Assembly: GCA_040905475.1 (NCBI GenBank)
Contig: JBBDRM010000055.1
Span: 1-39,399 of the forward strand
Length of the DNA: 39,399 nt
DNA from: Actinomycetota bacterium
Lineage (GTDB): Bacteria; Actinomycetota; AC-67
Direction: 5' to 3'
The notes under the pieces are model-generated. The model did no database searches, had not been told where the DNA came from, and saw nothing but the letters and a program-made list of their open reading frames with translations. Below, in pieces: positions 8,055 to 15,667 of this stretch. Position numbers and translations under genes: made by a program. How positions within the stretch are numbered: position 1 is the first letter of the stretch; each line of letters opens with the position of its first letter.

Positions 8055-8881
8055 TAGACCGCCCGCCGCACGTCGTCCGAGGGGCCGAGCGAGCGTTCCT
8101 CGACCGCGCCGATCTCTGGGCCGAGGAACCGTGCGCCGAGCACCTGGAACGTCGCCGGGTCGCCGCTTGAAACGAAGCGATGCCGCGGCTCGGGTCCCGA
8201 ACGGAACCCGTCGCGCGCCGCGAGCTCGGCGAAGACGTCCTTGGCCGTCTCCTCGGCGCTCGAGATGAGCGCGACGTCGTGTCCCATCACGTAGTGCAAC
8301 ACGCCGGTGAGCAGCGGGTAGTGGGTGCACCCGAGGATCAGCGTGTCGATGTCCTCTGCGACGAGTGGCTCGAGATATCCGCGCGCCAGACCGATGATCT
8401 CCGGCCCAGCGGTCTCTCCCCGTTCCACGAATTCGACGAACCGCGGGCACGCCCGTCCCAGCAGAGTCACGTTCTCGTGCGTCGTGGCCAAGGCTCGTTC
8501 GTAGGCGCCCGACGCGATCGTCAAGGCGGTGCCGATCACGCCGACCCGGCGGTTGCGTGTGACTTTCACCGCCGCGCGCACGGCCGGGTCGATGACCTCG
8601 ATGACGGGACGATCGGGGTGTTCGGCGTGCACATGATCGAGTCCCGCGCTCGATGCGGAATTGCAAGCCACTACGAGCAGCTTCACATCTTGTGCGACGA
8701 GGTAGTCGGAGATCTCGGACGCGAACGTGCGGACCTCGTCGCGCTCGCGAGGCCCGTACGGCCCGCGCGCCGTGTCGCCGAAGTAGACGACCTGCTCCCG
8801 GGGCATGAGGTCGATGATCGCGCGCACGACGGTCAGACCGCCGACGCCGGAGTCGAATACGCCTATCGGGCGGGGATCCAT
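8054..8881 (-). CDS. murI: Glutamate racemase
   Basis: 275 residues. Converts L-glutamate to D-glutamate for peptidoglycan. The N-terminus IGVFDSGVGGLTV is the family signature. The two catalytic cysteines are in VVACNSASS (C73) and ILGCTHYPLL (C185, with H187). The frame is open further upstream, but the ATG at 8881 directly precedes the family's first conserved strand. The stop TAG overlaps the next gene's GTG. It sits between cysM and the Rv1339-like gene as in mycobacteria, but the rhomboid gene Rv1337 found there is absent. Confidence 0.95.
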   Translation of the reverse strand: MDPRPIGVFDSGVGGLTVVRAIIDLMPREQVVYFGDTARGPYGPRERDEVRTFASEISDYLVAQDVKLLVVACNSASSAGLDHVHAEHPDRPVIEVIDPAVRAAVKVTRNRRVGVIGTALTIASGAYERALATTHENVTLLGRACPRFVEFVERGETAGPEIIGLARGYLEPLVAEDIDTLILGCTHYPLLTGVLHYVMGHDVALISSAEETAKDVFAELAARDGFRSGPEPRHRFVSSGDPATFQVLGARFLGPEIGAVEERSLGPSDDVRRAV

Positions 8882-8930
8882 GGTCAGCGAAGTGTAACCG
8901 ACGCCCGGCGAAGCTCCGGGACGGCTCGAC

Positions 8931-9866
8931 TCACGCCCACACGATCCCCTCGAGCCGCGCGGCCGCCTCCTCGAAGTCGCCCGAGTACGCGCCGGTCGAG
9001 AGGTACTTCCATCCGCCGTCCGGCAGCAGGACCACGACATTACGCACGTCGGCACCCTTCGCGAATCGCAGCGCGACCGACAGCGCCGCGCCCGAGGAGA
9101 TCCCCGCGAAGATGGCCTCCTTCTCGAGGAGCTCGCGCGTCGTCGCCAGCGCCTGCCGCGTCGATACCTTGATCTTGTTGTCGAGCACGGACAGATCGAC
9201 GATCGGCGGGATGAAACCTTCATCGAGGTTGCGCAGGCCGTAGACCAGCTCGCCGTATTCCGGTTCGGCAGCGATCACCTTCGCGGCGGGATTGTGCTCC
9301 TTGATGCGGCGTCCACATCCCATCAGGGTGCCGCCCGTGCCGAGGCCGGCGACGAACGCATCCACCTCCGGCAGATCGCGGATGATCTCCTCCGCCGTGC
9401 CGTGGTAGTGAGCCTCGGGGTTGGCCGGATTGCCGTACTGGTACGGCATGAAGTACTTGGAGTCCGACGACGCCATCTCGGCCGCCAAAGCGATCGCACC
9501 GTTGGATCCCTTCTCCGCCTCGGAAAAGATCATCTCGACGCCGTACATCTCGAGCAGCTGCCGCCGTTCGATCGAGACGTTCGCCGGCATCACGCACACC
9601 AGCCGGAAGCCCTTGCGCTTGCACACCATCGCCAGCGCGATCCCCGTGTTCCCCGACGTCGGCTCGAGCACGACTCGGTCCGGCGTGAGCGATCCGGACC
9701 CAACCGCATCCTCGATCATGCGAAGCGCGATGCGGTCCTTCATCGAGCCGGTCGGGTTCTGGCCCTCGAGCTTCGCCCACACACGCACGCCGGGACGCGG
9801 CGAGAGCGCGGGGAGGCCGACGAGCGGCGTGTTGCCGATCGACGCGAGGATGTCGTCGGATCGCAT
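8931..9866 (-). CDS. cysM: Cysteine synthase CysM using the CysO-thiocarboxylate
   Basis: 311 residues, PLP enzyme of the O-acetylserine sulfhydrylase fold. The Schiff-base lysine is K43 in TGSMKDR, the substrate loop is SGNTG (71-75), and the phosphate loop is GTGGTLMG. In M. tuberculosis CysM joins O-phosphoserine with sulfur delivered as a thiocarboxylate on CysO. The adjacency of cysO and mec here predicts the same chemistry, not free sulfide. It follows cysO after 12 bases. Confidence 0.93.
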   Translation of the reverse strand: MRSDDILASIGNTPLVGLPALSPRPGVRVWAKLEGQNPTGSMKDRIALRMIEDAVGSGSLTPDRVVLEPTSGNTGIALAMVCKRKGFRLVCVMPANVSIERRQLLEMYGVEMIFSEAEKGSNGAIALAAEMASSDSKYFMPYQYGNPANPEAHYHGTAEEIIRDLPEVDAFVAGLGTGGTLMGCGRRIKEHNPAAKVIAAEPEYGELVYGLRNLDEGFIPPIVDLSVLDNKIKVSTRQALATTRELLEKEAIFAGISSGAALSVALRFAKGADVRNVVVLLPDGGWKYLSTGAYSGDFEEAAARLEGIVWA

Positions 9867-9878
9867 GGCCTTGGGGGC

Positions 9879-10157
9879 TCAGCGCCCGCCGGCCACCGCG
9901 GGCAGGATCGAGACCACGTCGCCGTCTGCGACGGGCGTCTCGAGCGCGCCGGAGAACCGGATGTCCTCGTCGTTGAGGTAGATGTTGATGAACCGGTGGA
10001 TCTCGCCGGCGTCGGTAACGATCGCTCCCTTGATGCCGGGATGGTTCGCGTCGAGCTCGTCCACGACCTCACGCAAGGTCGAGCCTTTGGCCTCGACGGC
10101 CTTGGCGCCTCCGGTGTGCTTCCGGAGGATCGTCGGTATCCGTACCTCCACCGCCAT
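9879..10157 (-). CDS. cysO: CysO-type ubiquitin-like sulfur carrier (MoaD/ThiS family)
   Basis: 92 residues, ubiquitin-like fold, close to mycobacterial CysO throughout (VRIPTILRKHTGG, FINIYLNDEDIRFSG, DVVSILPAVAGG). The carrier works through a C-terminal Gly-Gly that is adenylated and thiocarboxylated. Here the last codons read Gly-Gly-Arg-stop, so an arginine caps the diglycine and would have to be removed first. The Mec protease encoded 2 bases upstream is the obvious candidate, by analogy with QbsE/QbsD and similar JAMM-processed carriers. The ATG at 10157 is clear. Confidence 0.93.
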   Translation of the reverse strand: MAVEVRIPTILRKHTGGAKAVEAKGSTLREVVDELDANHPGIKGAIVTDAGEIHRFINIYLNDEDIRFSGALETPVADGDVVSILPAVAGGR

Positions 10158-10159
10158 CG

Positions 10160-10585
10160 CTATCCCCGTCCGTCCTCGGTCCGTTCAACTTTCATCTCCG
10201 TGATCTTCCCTTCGATGATACGGAACGCGCGTAGATCGGGACGTTGGCGGTCCTGGAGCGACACCAGAACGTAGGAGGCATCCGGGTAGAACGCCCGGTC
10301 GACGTCGGTCGGCGAGGGGAAAGCCGGCGAGTGGGTGTGCGAGTGGTAGATCCCGACCACGTCCCAGTCCTCGTCGTAGATGTCGTCGGTCACGTGCTTC
10401 AGCTCTTTGGGGTCGGCGTTGTAGCGCATGACCGGATCGGGATCCACGTTGGTCAGCCGGTACAGCTTCATGGCCTCTCCGTCGGATCCTCCGAGGATCC
10501 CGCACGCCTCTTTCGGGTACTCGGCCTGCGCATGCTCGATCATCTCGCTCGCCATACCCTCCGGAAGTCGTAGAACGTCCAACAT
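10160..10585 (-). CDS. mec: Mec, JAMM/M67 zinc peptidase acting on CysO
   Basis: 141 residues. A complete JAMM motif is visible: E26 (KEACG), H81 and H83 in YHSHTHS, S91 and D94 in SPTD. Mycobacterial Mec hydrolyses the CysO-cysteine adduct to free cysteine and regenerate the carrier, completing the pathway with CysM. Here it may also clip the extra C-terminal Arg of CysO. Ends with TAG; cysO starts 2 bases later. The ATG is preceded by GGAGG at very short spacing. Confidence 0.93.
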   Translation of the reverse strand: MLDVLRLPEGMASEMIEHAQAEYPKEACGILGGSDGEAMKLYRLTNVDPDPVMRYNADPKELKHVTDDIYDEDWDVVGIYHSHTHSPAFPSPTDVDRAFYPDASYVLVSLQDRQRPDLRAFRIIEGKITEMKVERTEDGRG

Positions 10586-10660
10586 TCCTCCAAGATTCCC
10601 CGAGTATCGAGCCCGTCCGGGGCCGGGAGCGGTGAGGATAGCAAACGCCGAAACGCCCGG

Positions 10661-11716
10661 TCAGAGCCCTACCCGGATGGACCCGGGTGTGCCGACCACG
10701 ACTCGACCGATCCCGGCGCCGGACTCACCCCGGCCGGCCAGACCCGACCGCAGGTCGGTCAACCGGTCCGAAGGACACGCGATGAGGAGGCCACCCGAAG
10801 TCTGAGCGTCGGCGAGAAGGACCCGGTCTTCCTCGGCGACGGCGTCGTCGAACCGGACCCACGGAGCGACGAAGGCGATGTTCCGCTTGGTACCGCCGGC
10901 GACGGCTCCCGCGGCGACCAGATCGCGGGCGCCCTCGAGAACCGGCACCGCCTGTGCGCCGATGTCGGCCGCGACGCCCGAGGCCAGCATCATCTTGTGA
11001 AGGTGGCCGAGCAGGCCGAACCCCGTGACGTCGGTCGCGGCGAGCACGCCGGCTGCGAGCATCGCTTCCGACGCTCCGCGGTTCAGCCGGGTCATGGTCG
11101 TGACCGCCCGCTCGACGAGTTCGGGCGGCGTGAGGCCGCGTTTGATCCCCGTGGTGATCGCGCCGATCCCGAGCGGCTTGGTGAGCACGAGGATGTCGCC
11201 CGGCTGGACAGCGGCGTTGGTGACGACGCGCTCGGGGTCGGCGAGCCCGATCACCGCCATCCCGTACTTCGGCTCGGCGTCGTCGATCGTGTGGCCTCCG
11301 GCGACGAGCGCACCCGCCTCGGCCGCGACGGCGCTGCCGCCGTCGAGCACGCGCGCGAGAAGCTCGAGCGGCAGCGTCTCGGACGGCCAGCAGACGAGGT
11401 TGAGACAGAGCAACGGCCGTCCCCCCATCGCATAGACATCGCTCAGCGCGTTCGCGGCGGCGATGCGACCCCAGTCGTACGGGTCGTCGACGATCGGCGT
11501 GAAAAAGTCGGTCGTGAAGACCAGCGCGATCTTGTCGTCCAGCCTGTACACCGCCGCGTCGTCGCCGGTGTCGGTGCCGACGAGGAGCGCCGGATCGGGC
11601 GTCGCGCCGCTCGGCTGCAGGCGCTCGAGCACCTTCGCGAGATCGGCCGGGCCGAGCTTGCACGCACAGCCGGCGCCGTGGCTGAAGCTCGTCAGGCGGA
11701 TCTCTTGCGTCGCCAC
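10661..11716 (-). CDS. selD: Selenide, water dikinase (selenophosphate synthase)
   Basis: 351 residues. Makes selenophosphate from selenide and ATP for selenocysteine or selenouridine. The glycine-rich N-terminus FSHGAGCACK places the catalytic Cys at C17 and Lys at K20, as in E. coli SelD. The active site is Cys, not Sec. TGDDAAVY, FTTDFFTP and GGHTIDDAEPKYG are the metal and ATP binding motifs. The GTG start has a perfect GAGGAGG 6 bases upstream, overlapping the end of the hydrolase gene. No selenocysteine machinery or selenoprotein is visible in the window. Confidence 0.95.
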   Translation of the reverse strand: MATQEIRLTSFSHGAGCACKLGPADLAKVLERLQPSGATPDPALLVGTDTGDDAAVYRLDDKIALVFTTDFFTPIVDDPYDWGRIAAANALSDVYAMGGRPLLCLNLVCWPSETLPLELLARVLDGGSAVAAEAGALVAGGHTIDDAEPKYGMAVIGLADPERVVTNAAVQPGDILVLTKPLGIGAITTGIKRGLTPPELVERAVTTMTRLNRGASEAMLAAGVLAATDVTGFGLLGHLHKMMLASGVAADIGAQAVPVLEGARDLVAAGAVAGGTKRNIAFVAPWVRFDDAVAEEDRVLLADAQTSGGLLIACPSDRLTDLRSGLAGRGESGAGIGRVVVGTPGSIRVGL

Positions 11717-11719
11717 GCT

Positions 11720-12484
11720 CTACCTCCTCGCGGCATATTGCCACGCGCGGAACCACTGTCGCGTGGGACGGATGAATCTCCGCAGTTGCTTGTGAAAGAC
11801 GTGATCCGCTCCCCGCACGATCCTCAGCTCCGACCCGGCCGGCAGGAGCGGCAGCGCCGTCCGCGACCATTCGAAAGGCACGAGCTCGTCGCGCGATCCG
11901 TGCACGATCAGGACCGGCGTGCGGATCCCTCCGAGGAGAGCACGGCGGTCGAGCGAGCGCCGCTCATCGAGGTGCCGGCCGTCGATCACGACGTGCCTGC
12001 GCGGTCCGGCGTCCTTCCCCCAGGTGATGAGCCCCGTCCGCTCGAGCTATTCGAGCTGCACGCGCGAGTACCAGACCGTCCGATCCGACGACGGCGCGGT
12101 GACCGGCGCCCAGAAGACGAGCGCGTCGATCTGTTCGTCCGCGGCAACGTGCGCGGCGACCTCCGCGCCGAGCGATAGCCCGAGCACGGCAACCTGCTCG
12201 GCGCCGCGGTCGCGCACGAACGCCAGCGCCGCCCGGAGATCCTCGACCTCGCCGGCGACGGTGATCGGAAGGTCGTCGCTTTCGCCGCTGCCTGCGAAAT
12301 CGAACGTGAGGACCGTGAACCCGTCCTTGTTTAGCGCTCGGGCGGCGATGTCGAAGCGTCCGTCTTCGTGCCGGTCCCCGGTGAAGCCATGACACAGCAC
12401 CACCGCGGCGTCCCCACCGGGCGTCAGGTCTCCGACCAGCTTGAGGCCGCGGGCGTTGCGGAACTCGACCCGCTCGGCCGTCAC
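11720..12484 (-). pseudogene. Alpha/beta hydrolase gene interrupted by an in-frame TAG
   Basis: Continuous frame of 255 codons with a single internal TAG (12047-12049). The first half, from GTG 12484, has the oxyanion/turn region VVLCHGFTGDRHEDGRFD and the nucleophile elbow GLSLGAE. The second half has the acid residue in VLIVHGSRDELVP and the catalytic histidine in RGADHVFHK. The stop lies between YSRVQLE and LERTGLITW, inside a helix well conserved in this hydrolase family, where Glu or Gln would be normal (GAG or CAG to TAG is one change). No second ribosome site is visible after it. Truncation would lose Asp and His. It lies between DUF2277 and selD, in frame with selD after its own TAG stop. 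Confidence 0.75.
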
Positions 12485-12491
12485 CGGAGGG

Positions 12492-12704
12492 TCAGTGAGC
12501 CTTCAGCCGCGCGTCGATCTCGGCGAGCAAACGCCGGGACGTTCCGGCGACCTCGGCGACGGCCGCCTCGAACGCTTCCTGATGACGCTGCGTCGGCGCG
12601 CGGAAGCCGCTGATCTTGCGCACGAACTGGAGCGCGGCCTCCTCGATCTCCGTCTCGGTCGCCGGGCCCTCCGGGGTTCGGAGCCTCTTTATGCTTCGGC
12701 ACAT
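12492..12704 (-). CDS. DUF2277 family protein
   Basis: 70 residues, the family's usual size. The start MCRSIKRLR, the PATETEIEEAALQFVRKISG stretch and a helical C-terminus match this small uncharacterised family, in which the N-terminal CRSIK motif is invariant. It is the first gene of the long minus-strand run and ends 7 bases before the hydrolase start. Function unknown; linkage to selenium/sulfur genes is only positional. Confidence 0.85.
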   Translation of the reverse strand: MCRSIKRLRTPEGPATETEIEEAALQFVRKISGFRAPTQRHQEAFEAAVAEVAGTSRRLLAEIDARLKAH

Positions 12705-12737
12705 GAAGTCAGCATATCGGGTCGCCGGGATCCACTC

Positions 12738-12769
12738 TTGACAACGCAGGGTACTTTGTACTACAAAGT
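12738..12769 (+). promoter_or_regulatory. Promoter with perfect palindromic operator
   Basis: A consensus -35 TTGACA (12738-12743) is followed by ACTTTGTA-C-TACAAAGT (12753-12769), an 8-bp perfect inverted repeat around one base that covers the -10 region. A regulator bound here would block polymerase. The following operon ends with a winged-helix gene, so autorepression is likely. Confidence 0.65.
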
Positions 12770-12812
12770 TATTGGGATGACCGAGCGCGGACGGGAAGGG
12801 GAAGGGGAAGCG

Positions 12813-13493
12813 ATGAACGACCAGCCGGCCGTTTTCGATGACACAGGGCCCGACGTTCGCGCAGCGGCGGAGACACTCCGTGAAGTGGACGGTCTACGGC
12901 GTCGCAGCGAAACCCTCGCGAAAGCTCGAGCGTTTCCCCTCTGGGTTTGGGCGGGTACGTTCGCCGCGGCTCTTCCGGTCGCCGCGTTCACCCGAAGGAC
13001 GGGCGTTTCCGAGGTGACGCGGGGCGCCGACGGCATCACTTTCATCAGCCTGGGCGGCAGCGGCGATTTCGCCGCCATCGCCTACGCCGTGGTTGTGGTC
13101 GCAGCGGTCGTAGCCGCCGCCGTCTCGATCATCGACTATCGCCGCCAACCCGTCCATCGGGCACGCGAGCGTCGCCGCCAGATCTCGGTCGGGGAGGGCA
13201 TCGTCCTGGCGGCAGCTCTCGTGATACTGGGCCCGGTCGCCCTGGGAGCCTTCTTCATGGTCGCCATGTCTCCCTCGATGGCTTTCGTGGGTGCCAGTGT
13301 CATCGCGATCCTCGTGGGCATGCATATGGGAAACCGAGCCCTTTCCTTGGCAGGCGTGACGGCGCTGTTCGGGATACTCCCCGCTCCGTTCATCTGGTCG
13401 GACCACTGGCCCGCCCTGGCGGTTGGTTCGTACGTCTTGATGTTCTCGATCGGGGGCCTTTGCCTGACCCTCGCTCAGAGGAAGAGCCGATGA
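12813..13493 (+). CDS. Hypothetical membrane protein, about five helices
   Basis: 226 residues. Residues 1-45 are charged and soluble; then hydrophobic segments near 46-64, 85-110, 130-155, 160-195 and 205-222 suggest five or six membrane helices. No enzyme motif seen. I chose the ATG at 12813 because GGGGAA lies just upstream; the ATG at 12777 lies almost on the transcription start. Its stop overlaps the start of the winged-helix gene (ATGA), so the two are a coupled pair under the palindromic operator. Such membrane protein/regulator pairs are common in Actinobacteria, often without known function. Confidence 0.8.
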   Translation: MNDQPAVFDDTGPDVRAAAETLREVDGLRRRSETLAKARAFPLWVWAGTFAAALPVAAFTRRTGVSEVTRGADGITFISLGGSGDFAAIAYAVVVVAAVVAAAVSIIDYRRQPVHRARERRRQISVGEGIVLAAALVILGPVALGAFFMVAMSPSMAFVGASVIAILVGMHMGNRALSLAGVTALFGILPAPFIWSDHWPALAVGSYVLMFSIGGLCLTLAQRKSR

Positions 13494-13807
13494 CTCACCC
13501 TTCCACGCGCATCGACGACGTCGTCCACCAGCGTGTGCGGCTTGGGATCCTCGCTCTTTTGGAGCCGGCCGAGGACATCGACTTCCAGCTCCTGCGCGAC
13601 TCACTCGAGTTGACCGACGGGAATCTCTCCCGGCACCTCCAGGTCCTCGAGGACGCCGGCTACCTTCGGATCGTCAAGTCCTTCGAGGGTAAGCGTCCGC
13701 GGACGCGGGTCTCGATCACGCGCGAGGGACGCACAGCACTCGAGGCGGAGGTCAAGGCCCTTCGCGAGCTGGTCGCCGGCCTCGGCAACGGCGCGCGGAA
13801 GCGCTGA
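13490..13807 (+). CDS. Winged-helix transcriptional regulator (HTH_34-like)
   Basis: 105 residues. Residues 10-85 form a winged helix: RVRLGILALLEPAEDIDF, then DGNLSRHLQVLEDAGYL as turn and recognition helix, and a wing KRPRTRVSITREGR. This is the MarR/ArsR-like family seen next to small membrane proteins. Translationally coupled to the upstream membrane gene by ATGA overlap. Predicted to bind the ACTTTGTA palindrome at 12753-12769 and repress its own operon. Confidence 0.87.
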   Translation: MTHPSTRIDDVVHQRVRLGILALLEPAEDIDFQLLRDSLELTDGNLSRHLQVLEDAGYLRIVKSFEGKRPRTRVSITREGRTALEAEVKALRELVAGLGNGARKR

Positions 13808-13808
13808 G

Positions 13809-15560
13809 TCAGGCCGGCCGGCAGGGCTGACGGATCACGGTTCCGCACTCGGGGAACCCTGCGCTGCCGATCGCGATGCCGCCCGCCACGGGAAGCACGA
13901 GCGACGACGGATGCGTCGCGTCGTGGTAGACGAGGTTGACGGCGGGCACCGGCAAGAATGCGAAGCCCCACAACTCGGGGAGGAGCGTCGGCGCGGCGAT
14001 CCAAACCCGGACCTTTGACCCGGCTCGTACCACGTGTCCGAACGGGAAGATCTCGACCCGCATCGGCGTCGGAGACCCCGGAACGAGCGGCTCGAAGTCG
14101 TCGAGCAGGTGCGTCTGGACGGGACGCAGAGTCGTGGACAGCGCCATGTCCTCGGCGCGGTGCGAGGCCCTGAGCCAGCCTTTCTGGACGTACATCTCCT
14201 CGCCGTCGGGCCGCACTTCAGTGAGTGTCACCTCGAGGTCGGTGTCGGGCGCGGTCGATGCCAGCCATAGGTCAAGCGACGCCGAGCCGAGCAGCACGGT
14301 GTCTTCCGTGAACGCCGCCGACGTGTACGACACGGCCGTGCCCGGCAGCGGCTTCACCGGCCACAGGTACGCGTCGGGCAGCGAGGCATATCCGTAGCGC
14401 GCGTTCGCGATCCCCTGCGAGCCCGCGGGGTACACGTACGGGTCCGGCATCCCGCCCGCGGGAGGAGCCTGATCGGTCAAGGCTCCACCGGCACCGAGAT
14501 AGAGCCGCTTCGCGCTCGCGGCGGCCGGCCAGGACGAAAGCCCGGTGACCCAGGTCGGCGCGCGCGTGTCGGTCTTCGACTCCCACCAGACCATCACGTG
14601 CGGGTTGTTCCCGAAGCCGTTGTCGACGCCCCGCAGGAAGTGGTCGAGATATGCGTCGAGCAACGTGAGCGACGTCTCGGTGCGGTACATGCCGTGGTCG
14701 CCGTTGCTCAGGATCGCCCAGTACGGCACGTCGAGCTGCTCGAGGAATAGGACTTCGCGCGGGCCGACCTGCTCGTCCTGCCAGGCGATCGCGGTGAAGA
14801 TCGGCACGTCGATGTCCTTCGCGCGCACGATCGGCGAGCGCTCACGGATGAGGTCGTCGATGAACGGATGCTCCTGCGCTTGGATGAACGGGTTGTAACG
14901 AAGGTTGGTGACTTCGTGCTGCGCGAGGTTCGCCGCACACGTCGTGTCCCCGCCGGCGATCGCCTGGATAGCGGACAGGCGGCCTTCGGTGGGCTGCGAG
15001 ATGAAGCTCCACAGCCCGGCGAACGAGTAGTTGAAGATGCCGCCGGGGTACGCGACGTCGCGGTAGATATCGCCGTAGAAGTGGCCGGGCGCGATCGCCT
15101 TGAGGTGCGCCGGCCGTTCCTGGGCGACGAACAGCTGCGTGATCCCAGGATAGGACTTGCCGATCATCGCGACGTCGCCGTTCGACCACGGCCTCGTCGG
15201 GATGAAGTTGTCGATCACGAATGCGCCGTCGAGGCCCTGCTGCGGCTCGAAGAAGTCGAACGTCCCACCCGAACAGCCGGTGCCGCGGATGTTGACGCCG
15301 ATGAACGCGTACCCCTTGCTCACGTACCGATCGATGTACGGCTGATCCGGGACCGAGCCGGGGTTGTAGCCCGAGTACTCCATGAGGGTGGGGTGCGGCA
15401 GACCGTCGTTCGGGTAGACCGCCGTGTAAGCAAGGGTGACGCCGTCGGGTAGCTCGACGTAGCCAGACTCGCGGGCGGTGCCGGCCGGGTCGGCCGTGGC
15501 CGGGCCGAGCACGGCGGCGAGCACGGCGACGGCAAGAAAGAGCCGGATCGACGGTTTCAG
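13809..15560 (-). CDS. Secreted CocE/NonD-family hydrolase
   Basis: About 583 residues with an N-terminal signal peptide (KPSIRLFLAVAVLAAVLGP). An N-terminal alpha/beta hydrolase domain contains GVNIRGTGCSGG and the nucleophile Ser in MIGKSYPG, followed by the Asp/His region ILSNGDHGMY. The C-terminal jelly-roll of X-Pro dipeptidyl-peptidases spans about 400-570. Family members cleave esters or N-terminal X-Pro dipeptides outside the cell. Start: no ATG precedes the signal peptide. A CTG at 15560 has GAGGAGG 5 bases upstream and gives an ideal signal peptide; a TTG at 15602 has no ribosome site. Ends 1 base past the winged-helix gene, converging with it. Confidence 0.85.
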   Translation of the reverse strand: MKPSIRLFLAVAVLAAVLGPATADPAGTARESGYVELPDGVTLAYTAVYPNDGLPHPTLMEYSGYNPGSVPDQPYIDRYVSKGYAFIGVNIRGTGCSGGTFDFFEPQQGLDGAFVIDNFIPTRPWSNGDVAMIGKSYPGITQLFVAQERPAHLKAIAPGHFYGDIYRDVAYPGGIFNYSFAGLWSFISQPTEGRLSAIQAIAGGDTTCAANLAQHEVTNLRYNPFIQAQEHPFIDDLIRERSPIVRAKDIDVPIFTAIAWQDEQVGPREVLFLEQLDVPYWAILSNGDHGMYRTETSLTLLDAYLDHFLRGVDNGFGNNPHVMVWWESKTDTRAPTWVTGLSSWPAAASAKRLYLGAGGALTDQAPPAGGMPDPYVYPAGSQGIANARYGYASLPDAYLWPVKPLPGTAVSYTSAAFTEDTVLLGSASLDLWLASTAPDTDLEVTLTEVRPDGEEMYVQKGWLRASHRAEDMALSTTLRPVQTHLLDDFEPLVPGSPTPMRVEIFPFGHVVRAGSKVRVWIAAPTLLPELWGFAFLPVPAVNLVYHDATHPSSLVLPVAGGIAIGSAGFPECGTVIRQPCRPA

Positions 15561-15667
15561 GGGTGCCTCCTCGGGACTCGGTTCACAGAGGTTCGTAAGC
15601 AAGCGTAAGGCTTCCTCCCATTTGGCGATAGTTGACCGTTCTGTGCTCGGCCGGATATCAGTGGCAC

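Noticed and set aside
7302-8666. 454-residue protein over the MBL gene
   Set aside because: The N-terminal 200 residues are an Arg-rich shadow of murI; the family starts at GTG 8054.
10661-11716. Selenocysteine in SelD
   Set aside because: The active-site position is a Cys codon and no in-frame TGA is present.
5163-12484. Reassignment of TAG to a sense codon
   Set aside because: SecA, PrfB, FtsE, the M23 hydrolase and other conserved proteins end at their normal C-termini with TAG, so it is a working stop codon.
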